Assembly: GCF_028858725.1 (NCBI RefSeq)
Contig: NC_084763.1
Location: 52,956,152 to 53,020,151, forward strand
DNA length: 64,000 nucleotides
DNA from: Colius striatus
Lineage: Eukaryota > Chordata > Aves > Coliiformes > Coliidae
Direction: 5' to 3'
Shown piece by piece: positions 40,241 through 51,136 of this stretch; within the stretch, counting starts at the first letter, position 1; each line of letters starts with the position of its first letter. Both the position numbers and the translations under genes were made by a program. Below the pieces are notes generated by a model, which was not told the DNA's origin, ran no database searches, and worked only from the letters and a program-made list of their open reading frames with translations.

Positions 40241-43200
40241 TGACAAAACAATATCTTTATGTATAGTATTTTAATGTTTTTAATTGCTTAATTACTGTAT
40301 GTGCTGTATTTTCATTGCCCAATGCTTGTTTCCTGCCATGATTACATGTGCAAGGCTGACTTTCAGTTAAAAGCATGAAACATGAAGTTCATTACAGCTT
40401 CTAACACATCTTGTCTCACCTTGGCACTTGAAATGTGTCTGTCATAAACTTCCTGTTCTTGGCCCATAATTGTTCATTTGACTCCTTACCTGGAAGACTG
40501 TTTTTTCTTAATTCTTAGTACTGATTTTGTATCATTTCATAGGAACCAATTAAAAAGTTGACCTAGACTTTTTAAAGTTCTTCACAATATGTAAATTTTC
40601 TGGAGAAGTATATTTTCTTTTCACACTGCTTTTCTGAAGGGCTTTTTCTGTGCTAAAAGTAGAGCTCTCATCTGAAGAGTGACAATATAAGACTGACATC
40701 CTGAGATTGAATATGTCTACTTTTTATGTACTCACAATCATCTGATTTAATTTGAAAATGAATGCTCACTGCTTCATATCTTTCATGGTGGTGTTGACTC
40801 TGTTTTATGAGGTAGAAAATACAAATTCAGCTGAACTCTATAGAGTATGTTTTTCATAAGACAGCCTGCTCTGGTCATGGTCACACATTCTTTGTAGCAG
40901 TAGTTCTCTTATTGTATGCCAGCATCTGCTTGTCAGGACCAGTTTTAAAAAGATCATTAATCAGAAAACAGTGAAATTAAACTACCTTGTTTGGCTTTGC
41001 ACTGAAGTATATTTGATATATAAAAATATTTTGAAGATTGTAGTCTTTATTCTCTCGTGCTCAGGAGTGTACCCTAGCTCAGACATAAGGAGATGTACAT
41101 TGGCAAGGAGGATAGCAGTGGGAGAGGAATGGGAATAATGCAGGAACAGATGAGAAGGTAGCTTGTGAGAACAGTTGAAAAACTAGTTTGCAGTTTTGAC
41201 TGTGGCTGTCTTCATCTTGACAGTTTTGTGAGAGGTGGCCTTTCTTTCTCTTCACCCTTTTCATCTCTTTATCCTAGAAACTCTGTGTTCATGCAGACAG
41301 CATGCTCATGGTATTTACCATTGTGCTGTGTTAGACCAGCTCTGATTTTCACAGTGTTGTGGGATATGCAAAATGTTTCATGCATAGCTGGTCTCACCAA
41401 AATTGTCTCTGAACTGGTGTATGGAGCTAGGGTAATATTGTCTGAGAAGGGGCTAGTAAGATATAGCCCATGACTGATGTTCAGATCGAATGGACTTCAG
41501 TAAAGGAAGCATGGAGCTGGTGATTTTTGAGCTTCATTCTGTCTGTCTGTTCCTACTTGGCATTGCTTAGGGTATCTGGAGATTGGAGTCAGAACTGGAG
41601 GGCAGAGGCAGTGTAACAGTCACTCTGATGTCTTGGATTGCTTTTGTACCACGTCCTGTGCAAAGTTGAGTATATGGCAGAGGTCTTCAGTAAATAAGAT
41701 CTAGCTCTAGGATTTAAGTAAAAAATGGTTTTAACTGCACCATACAAATACAAGAGCTTGTTATTGAAAGTATCAAACAGTGCTATATTTTCACAAATGT
41801 TTTCAGCTTTAGATTTTGGAAGATGAATAGATGTTCTGTGCGTCCAACTTTTTCTTCTCTTTGTTTCTTCCATAAATCTGAAACGATAGTAGGGACTTTG
41901 TGCAGCCAAGCACAGCTGGTGAATGGTTGCTGGAAAAAAAGAATGAGAATACTCAGTGGTATGGAGGAAATCATATGGCTATAACTATCTGTTGGAAAAA
42001 TAAACACCCTTTTTACCACTTCCCTCAATTTTTTTTTTATATCTTGAAAAAAATAGGGAGCTAAGGTGATAGAATACTGAAAGAAATTAACATCTATACA
42101 CAAATGACATTACCTGATGTAAATAAAGCATGTAATAAATTATTTCACCTGAGAGGAAAAATTTGTCATTACAGATGAGTTGAGACATAAAATAAGTCTA
42201 TGGAAGGGAATATTACAATATGCTTGAAAGTTAAATGTAAGTTGGATTTCTTACGGTACTGTGTACAGTGCAAAAAAGAAGGATAATGTGTGGAAGGTAG
42301 GAGAAAGATCTGTACAATTAATGAAACAAAATTGTAGATGATGCATGGCTCAGCTAAGGACTGTGCCTAGTTAAGAAATATTTTCTAGGTTTTTGTGTCT
42401 GTGAATTCTTTATTTCTTACTTCTACTTTAAAAAAATGTTTGCTGAAATATCTTATTTACCATCCACATTCATCCTTGTCTTAATCTATCTGTAATTTGT
42501 ATTTTTCAAACTGAGTTTCAAGAGTAGAGGTGCAAAGAGACATTTTCAGAATCACAAGCTGGGGCATGGAAAGCATGTTCTTTTAAGCTTACCATATGAA
42601 AAACTTATTCAGAACTTAAAGATGCACTTTAAAGATGTGTATCGTTGTAGCTACTACCAGCTTCTGATTCAACAGGGACATAAGTATGTCTCTTCAAGTG
42701 GAGCATGTTTTCCCAATAACACAGCATTCTGAATAAATATTTCATAAAAAACTGAGCAAGAGTCCCTAATACTCACTCAGAACAGAAGAGCTTTAATAAT
42801 GTCAACTCTCATTCCATTTATAACAAACACTTTCTGGCCATCTTTCTGAACACTCATTCCAGTGGACTACCCAGGGTAAATGCAGAACAAATCCTTCCTA
42901 CTAATATATTTTGAACAAACATATAGCTATTTAAAAAGACAAAGCATTTAAAAACAAAAGTTAAAGGTGGGGACACTTAGGTGTCCTGAAAGGAGGAGAG
43001 GGAAAACTGAGAAACCATGTGGAAAAACACAGAGCTGCCCAGTTAAAACAATGATATGTACAATGTCTTTGGTTTTTCAAATGAGTAACTTAGAAGAGAT
43101 TTGTGCATCTTTATGAATCTTAAATACTGGCAGACAGTATTTGGCATAATTTGACTCAAACTCTATATAATCTTTCATAATGAGTAAAGACATGAAAATA

Positions 43201-43483
43201 TTTTGTGGTTTTCGGTTCAGATTTGAATCAAGACAAATGGTGCATAGTTCAGTATTTAAACAGGTGATAAAAGAAAATTGTTCCATTCCAAATTATTTTT
43301 TGCCATGGACAGAGAATATATGAATAGATTTTTTTTCATACCAATCAGTACATGTACTGTTTTTAGTAGGATATAGTCTGTAATGCAGAACACACTAAAC
43401 TAAATCATACTATGGATACCACATCCTGTACAAGAAGGAAACCTGGGTGCTAGTTAAAAACTGAGATTTACTTTATGATCTCG
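40241..43483. other. NEBL intron sequence
   Basis: No exon, RNA gene or repeat family was recognised. Antisense open frames of ~106 codons near 41.6-42.1 kb overlap each other in different frames and show no family motif. Confidence 0.5.
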
Positions 43484-43835
43484 TGTCCTAGGTTTGGCTG
43501 GGAGAGTCCATTTTCAACAGAAGCCATGAAGGCCATGGCCAGGCTATTCCACACCACTCTGGTGTCACACTCAGTGTATGGGGGAGCTGCTGGGGCACAG
43601 GAACTGCGGCTGTTCCACTGGGACCGAGCTTCATGCTCCGGACAGTGGGTGCTGACTCTGGGTAGTGCTTGCTTTGTGTGTTCTTTTACTATTGTTTATG
43701 ACTGCTTGTTCTCTCCTCATGTTGTTCTATTACATTGTCCTTAGCCCAGGAGGTTTTTCTTCTGATTGTCCTCCCTATCTTGCCAAGGGGAGTAGAAGTG
43801 AGTGAGTGGCTGTCAGCTGGGCTTAAACCATGGCA
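43484..43835 (+). mobile_element. solo LTR of an avian endogenous retrovirus (sense)
   Basis: The ~352-base segment starts TGTCCTAGGTTTGGCTGGGA and ends GGGCTTAAACCATGGCA, giving the TG...CA termini expected of an LTR. Inside are 'ctattccacaccactctggt', 'gtcacactcagtgtatgggg' (a degenerate promoter region), 'gttctattacattgtcctta' and 'gtagaagtgagtgagtggct'. These resemble my memory of a widespread bird ERV LTR. It is shorter than usual, so internal deletions are likely. The flanking 5-6 bases do not form an obvious target duplication, and no gag/pol/env lies beside it. The 89-codon frame inside it is not a gene. Confidence 0.7.
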
Positions 43836-46800
43836 TTTCACCTTCTATTTATACCTAGTTGATTCTAAAGTTTAGCTAACTTTAGTCTTTTTTTCCAAGC
43901 TCTTTCCAACTTCAAAAGAAATGAAAACAAACCCATTTTTTTACTGTAGAATACCTGTATTGATGACATTGATAATATCAGCTACAGTATGTCTCTCTAC
44001 AACTTGCCTGAAAAGATCCCATCTTAAGGAGTTCTGAAAATAAGAATTATGTTTATAGTGATTTCATCAGTCTCCTGTCTCAATGCCTTAGATAAAATGA
44101 CTAACATATTAAACAGGTCTCTGAAGTCTTGTGTTCTTCAGGTTGTTGTGTGCCAAGTGTGAGTTGTTTCAAAGCTCATGTGAAGTTACCCTGTTAATAA
44201 TGAGAATTGCTTTTCATAGACAAAATGATTTTGTGATGAATTATTGAAAGCAGTTATCTTAATTCAGGGTAGCGTGTGAAAGAGGTCAGGTAGTGTTAAA
44301 CTGAGTACTGAATTTGTGTTAAACTTTAATACAAAACATTTTCTTTGCAATGTACTACTAAATATTCATGCCCTTGACTAAAGCATAGATAGTGAAACAC
44401 AGGAAACGATTAGACTATTGTTTCTTCATACATAATAGTGCTGATGCATAGCCAATGACTGTTGAGTGCCTCTAATATTTTAAACTATTTGCAGGTTCTG
44501 CTGTTTTAGTACAGGAGAATTGTATGTGGCAGAGAATTTCACATACATTAGGCCTTGAACATACTTGTGATTCAGCAGAGCTGGACCCTTAGGAATTGCT
44601 TTTGAGGTCCTTATTGATGAAAAGGTAATGACTATCTGCATGGAGTAAAATCTGTTGGTTTTTTTTAAGAAAATGTTTATTTCTAAACACTCTTCTATGG
44701 CTTGATTACAAGGGATGAGTAATGGGTTAAAGCACATGATTAATATGAGTCTACAGCAGAATGAATTATCATTTGTTCAGGAAAGAAAAATCTATGAAGA
44801 ATGTCTATATTCTTGCATTGTCTGGAAGTCATTTTACACTAGAAGAAACAAATCACAACAGAAATTCTTCGTTTTTCAAACAAAAGTGAAGCAGCAAAGA
44901 CTGAAGGACTTGAGCAGGAAATTAAGACAACCCAAATTTTGATGTAACAAAACTTGATTTTGATTAAATTAGACAAATTGCAATTCATGTAGATTTCCAC
45001 ATATGGACAAAATTAACTTATCTGTTTGCATAACTTGTATCTGTACGTCTATTAATTCATAACTGGGATAAAGATGACATTTTAGCAGTTAAAATGCAGA
45101 TAGAAGCAGCCTTCAAAGAAAAAGTTAATTGAAGTTTATGAAGTTAAATCTCATTATTTTGTTTGACTCGAGATGAGACAGGGAACATATCATTCAGGGT
45201 CATTATGCCTGAGTGCAGATTTAAAACACTTAGTAGTTTTTCCAGGTTTACCTATCTTTTTGTCTTATCTATTCTTTTAAAATTTAAGAATGATTTAAAA
45301 ATTCTATGAGATTCAGAAGTTCTGTCCTTGAAGTGACCCAATAGCTCCTTAAAGATGAGTCTCGGAAGCTGGAGTGTCGCTTCTCTAGCCTTGGTGTTCA
45401 CAAAGTGGTAATTCTTTATTCTGCCTTTTGAGATTGTTGTTATTTCATGTAGGTAGATTGTGGTGTTCCTTGTGAAGTGGCTAACAGCTATATACAACTT
45501 TAAAAGCAGTTATTTGCCAAATGATTTAAACAAATTTAGCAAACTTCACGAGCTTAATTTAATCTCTTGAATTTTAGTCTTATAGTTTTACTTTAAATGC
45601 TGTTACTCTGATACCTCTATCTGCTTTTAAGATCTATCTTACGAACTTATCCAAATACTGTTCAGAAAAGCTACTGGGGCTGGTCTAGTGGTCCATTATT
45701 GTAAAAGCTTTGATATTAGAAATGTTCCATCTGCAGTCCTGTTAGAAAAATCAAGTCTGATAATCTGTCTTCTTAAATTAAGAAGTTGATGATTGTGGCA
45801 CCCACAAAAGGTTTGGATTCTGAGGTGAGACATGCACAGAATGTTATTTTCAAAACTCTGACATGGATGAGCAGACTTTGTAGATCTGTTAGGGCATCGA
45901 GCGAGTATTCAACATCCTCTCTTTGAATGGTCCCTTGTTTGCCCATTGCTTATATCCCATCAGAGCTCACTGTCTGAAGTCTTTAGGTTGAATTTGTAGC
46001 CTGCCTGCCACTCTGCAACTGCAGTGTAAGTCACAAGCATGCTCTCTTAGAAACTTGGCCCAGTGTTTGTAGAGGGGAAGGCATATGACACACCTTTCTG
46101 TTAGTTGTGACATGATGTTATTCCTTTAGGAAACAGCATATGTTGCTACCAGCCCAACAGGTGTTTGAGCTGACAGTTGAGTTGCCTAATCCAGACTGTG
46201 ATGGACATCGTGATGGGCATTTTACTGAAGTTGTACTATGGCATAGACAAGAAGAAAAGGTTCAAGGGCCAAAGAGGGTCTTGGGAAGGACCTCGTGCTG
46301 AGTCCTGAGGCTATTATGCAGTAGGGACAGAATGTCTGGGTTCTGGCCGCTGCTCCAAAAGCTGTATGTTTAATGATATTGAAACAATAAGATTAAACTC
46401 ATTATTAGCCTCAAGACAAAATGGGATTAATGTGATTTATGCTTACCTTGATTTGATTTTTAGCTGTAAAAAAATCTAACATCTTAACCTAGTGCTACAC
46501 TGGTTGTCAGTATCCTAGGATTTAAATATAAGCTTGGGGAAGCTGAGTCTGAAATATTTTGAATATCTACATACAACATATTAGAGCTGAATCTTCATCT
46601 TGCAAAGTGATGGTTTAAAATTGTTAGCAGGACGTCAAATGTGTACTTCTGGTGCTATAGAATCTGTAGGATTAGGCACTTCCCGCCCCCAGGGTTTGTA
46701 GTTTTGTACTACAGATTATTGTTATTGCATACACTTTTCTGATGAGATTGAGAAATATCTTTAGCTGTATTGTAAAGCTGCCAAAATACATTTACCACAG

Positions 46801-49800
46801 ACCTGAAGGCAAATATAATTCTTCCAGAGGCAGCCTCGGGCTTTGGAGGTTTTTTTGCTGAAAGGCAGGCTCAGACTTCCCATGAGATCATCAAAGAGAT
46901 AAAAAGTCTAAAAGCTCTTCAAAGCTAGGCCTTAGGCCCTAACATAAATTAATTCTCTGGTGATGGTTTGTGTATGTAAAACAATGAATAAATATTTACA
47001 AAAATGCATTTTAAATGGAACCTTACCCAAGTAGACTTGACATTAACTTTTATATTTTACCTATTCTTTTGAATTCAACTTAAAATAACTTTATATTCAA
47101 CTTTAATATAACTTTAATTTAGACTTCAGAACGCAAGGACGGAACATGGTATTTTCTCTCACGATTTCAATATGCCAGGTTTCAAAGAGGTTATCTTGCT
47201 TGTTTCATGCCAAATAGTTACTACTGATATCTCAATAGACATTGAAATTACTTTGCATAATACGTAACCACAGTGTTACTCTATGCTGCACCTTAACCCA
47301 GTTGCTTTTAAGTCCTAAATGAAAGACTGCTCAACGTTCTGATCTCCTCCAACTTTTCCCTTTCTTGTTTTTTAAGCTATATTAACACTTAGAATTTGTT
47401 TAACAAGTAGCAAAATGTTCTGGAACAAAAACTATCTTCAGTGCTGTAAGTAGAGTATTATAAGTGAAGAGTTTATACTGGAAATGACTTAACAGAAGTA
47501 TCACTGAAAAAGAGCCAGGAAAAATCCTACTGAGAAAAGCTCTATAATATCAGCATTAAAACTATAGGGCTGGTAGTCAAGAAAGCTTGATTTATCACAG
47601 GCTTCCTTTCTTACTACGGAGATGCCACTTTATTTACTTCAGGGCCCCGTGTTCTCCACCTTGTAAAACAGAATTATAGGATAATCATATAACTTTGAGT
47701 ATATAGCAAGGATCAATTCTGCAGTTTTTTACCTTGGTCTGAATTCTCTTTACAAAGTTCCAGATGTTTGAAGGCGACTTAAGACAACTTATTCTCTGAA
47801 TCAAGTCTGCTGCACCTCTCAAACCTCTGGCTATACTGTGATTGTCAAGTACATGAGTCAACAGTATGATATAGAGTAGGTTTTTTTGTTGGACTACATT
47901 AGACCTACCTGTGGTTGGTCTTACTTAAGCCTGACTCCAGCCTAGTCCTCAAATGCCTGAGGACAGGGAGAGGACTTTACTTGCTCTGTCTTGATATCCC
48001 CTGTCAAAGACTCTAGCCTTGTATTTGTAACATTCTTTAAAACCTTTTCCTTGAGAAGCTGTATGAATATGAAGCAACTAATTGTTCTTTAATGTTACAG
48101 CAACAAGTGGTCATGCCCAAAGGTTGTATTTCTGGATAACTTGTAGAGTACAAGACATTCCGATATTATTTCTTTTCTCAAAAGGTACTTACTGCATTAT
48201 TTCACATGGTGTAGGCATTAGCCTTTGTTGATTTGAAGAACTGTAATTCAGTGTGCTTTTAATATGGTAATTTAGAAGTACTGTGTTATATGAAGAGCAC
48301 TGTAGGGCTAAATTCTTATTATTAATACATAGGAACTATTTTTGCCTATAGTGATGTGTGAGAACTGATGTTTTAATAATTATTATGATGGTGCTTTCCA
48401 GAATGAGAAATATGCTCACCTAGAAGTACCAGTATGGAGACAACTGCAAGTTTAAGTTCCAGTGTCATTGGAATTCCCTGTTTACTTGGGTGACCAGGTC
48501 CTAGAAATGACTATATAGTAGCTGAAGCAAGAAATGACAACTTTTTATGTCCACCACTGTTTTGAGAAAACAATTCAGACTACATGACAATACTCTATTG
48601 TGAAAGCAAATTATGTAACTGATAAAGCAGATCTGCCATATCATTTTTTTGTTTTGTGAGTCATGGAGCAAAATGAAGCTAATGTAAAAATACAGCATTC
48701 TTCTGCTAAAATCTGCACTGTTTCTTTGGGAAATGACTAGGTCAGCTTTTATTTGATCTATGCAAAGGAGATTTCCATGGGGGAAAATTTTTTTCGAGCT
48801 GAAATTTGCAACTAAACTATGGACAATGAATAAAGTAAATGGTAACTTGCTTTTAAAGACTAAAAATACTAAAATAGTGAATCATTTTAATCTGCTTCAG
48901 ATATTCAATTAAATCCTCCACAAGCGTGATATGCATTTCTCTGAATATAAAAATATGTTCCTAATGCAAGCTGATACTTCTAAATTAGGGTCTTACCTCT
49001 TCAACAGTCAAATAAGCAGAAATATGTATTTCGGTGGATAATGGAAGATTTTTTTATCATCTTGTCACTGTTGTCATGGAAACTTGTGTATATCATTGTT
49101 AAACAGAGTGCACGTAAGGATCTAACATTCCTATGACTTATTAATGCCAGCTATTATATTTTTAGTGCAGTTTCTTCAATGCTGTTGTCAATGCTTAAGA
49201 ACTTGTAAGTTGCTTTCTTGAATTACAACCATGAACTCAATTACAGGATTAGGCTGTCCAGAGAGCCCTTAGTATAGGGTTCTTTGGTATAAAATACTTT
49301 CCAATATGGGGTTATTAATGATTGTATTTCCAAATCTATTGTAGCCTATTATAAGCACTTAAAAATAATATTTACTCTATTCAATCAGAGTCTTTTGCCA
49401 CAGTAGGTTTTTTGAAAGAATGAGCTATCCATCAGTCTTTATAAACTGTCTTGAAAATTTTGGATATTTATGATTGTGCATTTTATATATCAAGAGCTTT
49501 GTCTTCAAATACACTGATAAATCCATAGTACAGCTCTAGTATTTAAAAACTTCTTGGTACAAAGTATGTGTAACTTTGTTTTCATGTTTAAATCTTACCA
49601 TGGGCACAATTCATAAAATAGAAAGTGAGGCAAGCTAGTTTCTCCAATTGAGAACTGTTTAAGAATAAACAATTTTAAGCACAAGAAGGACACTGTATGT
49701 TTTACATAATTATGGGATTTTTTTGTCATTTTGAATCTGAGACTATTTCAACATATACCCTCTCTGTCGATTATTTATGACTTGAAATTATTTGTCTTAA

Positions 49801-50834
49801 TCAGAAAGTGGAGCCACTTGAATGAATTTTTCATCATTGAACAAGTGACTTCTGTTACTTCGAGGTGTTAATTTATTTATTATTTTTATTCTGGCCTGTT
49901 TGATTTCATCTTTTCTGTTCTGGGAATTTTTCTAAAGACTACTCTGAAATGTAAAAGCTATTATTTTAAATAACTGTCAATGAAGAACTTAGTTTCTCTT
50001 TTAATGTTAGCTGTCTGCAGCAATTTGATGCAAATTTAGCTTACTTGAGAATCTGAGTAACATGAAATATTCTAGAACAGTGAAGTTATAAACATTTTTT
50101 TTAAAGGTGTTACTATAGTATTGTTCTCTCCAGAGAAAGTATGACTAAAGTTACAGGATAGGTCTATCAAAACACAAGAAGTGCAAAGATATGGAGAAGA
50201 AAAACCTTAATTAAATACAAATAAAATCAACCACTGTGGTTTTAGTTTCTAGAAAAATACATTCATTAGGTAAGTGAGGGTTATAGGCTGGTGGATGTAA
50301 TCGCAACTGAAATGAAACTCACTGGGAAGGTCTAATTTTCTTTGGGAGATTCTGTCTAATTAGGTAGTTTATTTTGAAGTAATGCCACACGAAAAATACT
50401 AGGTAAATACACAAGTCCAGTCTGTATGACTAAGAAAAAGTATGGAAGAGTCTGTATATAAGCCAAATATAGCTGTTATTTCAGATTACAGTGAGATGTT
50501 TATAAATATGCTGGTAACTTCCTATAGCTACTGAAAGGACAAAGGGAGAATCTTTAGGTTTTTACGATTTATTGAGGAAAACCAAAACTCACTTATCACT
50601 GGCTTCATACCTCTTACTTTAAATCATTAATAATTTTAATTGTGATTTATAGCAAGGTAAAATTTCCAGATTCTTAGTTTATATAGTCCTGAATGGAAAA
50701 CTCCGGTTTATTAGCTGAACTTTCCTCCAGTTGAGGGGTATTAAGAGAAAAGCTGTAACTTCTCTGTTGAACCTGTGTTCTGCTGACTGTAGTTTTGCTT
50801 TTATGGATACCTCACACTGTAACCCAGGCAGCTG
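43836..50834. other. NEBL intron, 7-kb transposon-free block
   Basis: No CR1 or LTR copy, exon or RNA gene was recognised in 7 kb, although transposon fragments crowd both ends. The sequence is AT-rich with many short A/T tracts. A near-ideal RFX X-box (GTTGTCATGGAAAC) lies at 49070-49083. Absence of insertions may be chance, or may reflect constraint on regulatory DNA. Confidence 0.5.
49070..49083. promoter_or_regulatory. candidate RFX X-box
   Basis: GTTGTCATGGAAAC fits the palindromic RFX-factor consensus GTTGYCATGGNAAC at every defined position. It sits in an intron far from either promoter, so if functional it would be an enhancer site. The assignment rests on a motif match only. Confidence 0.35.
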
Positions 50835-50962
50835 ATAATTTCATTTTCTACCCATCTTATGTATCTCTTTTATATTTCTCTCTCCCCAGTCCAGTTTAGG
50901 AGGGGGAGTGATATTACAACTTGGTGGTCATCTGGCACCCAGCCAGAGCTAAACCACCCCGA
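50835..50962 (+). mobile_element. 3' part of an avian ERV LTR (sense)
   Basis: The pieces 'tctctccccagtccagttta', 'ggagggggagtgatattaca' and 'tggcacccagccagagctaa' followed by 'accacc' match the end of the bird ERVL-type LTR seen in the opposite orientation at 9987. Only the terminal ~130 bases are recognisable. A CR1 piece begins about a dozen bases downstream. Confidence 0.5.
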
Positions 50963-50973
50963 GGTGAAACGAT

Positions 50974-51136
50974 ATATCACAGAATCAGAGAATGGTAGGG
51001 TTGGAAGGGACTTCTAAAGATCATCTAGTCCAACCGCCTGCTAAAGCAGGTCCACCTAGATCAGGTCACACAGGAACACATTCAGGTGGGTTTTGAATAC
51101 CTCCAGAGAAGGAGGTATTCACCCTTACAGTAAAGT
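50974..51136 (-). mobile_element. CR1 LINE fragment with internal deletion (antisense)
   Basis: It begins 'tatcacagaatcagagaatg', followed by 'gggttggaagggacttctaa' and 'gatcaggtcacacaggaaca', the reverse complement of the CR1 3' end. After 'cctccagagaaggag' it jumps straight to 'acccttacagtaaagttccc', skipping the ~45 bases present at this point in the copy at 31394. At the junction lies a perfect 10-bp-arm hairpin (51095-51120). Confidence 0.93.
51095..51120. repeat. perfect 10-bp inverted repeat at a CR1 deletion junction
   Basis: GAATACCTCC and GGAGGTATTC flank the loop AGAGAA. Other CR1 copies here read 'gagaaggagactccacaa' or equivalent after the loop, so the right arm is not ancestral CR1 sequence but a reverse copy of the left arm. 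Confidence 0.85.
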
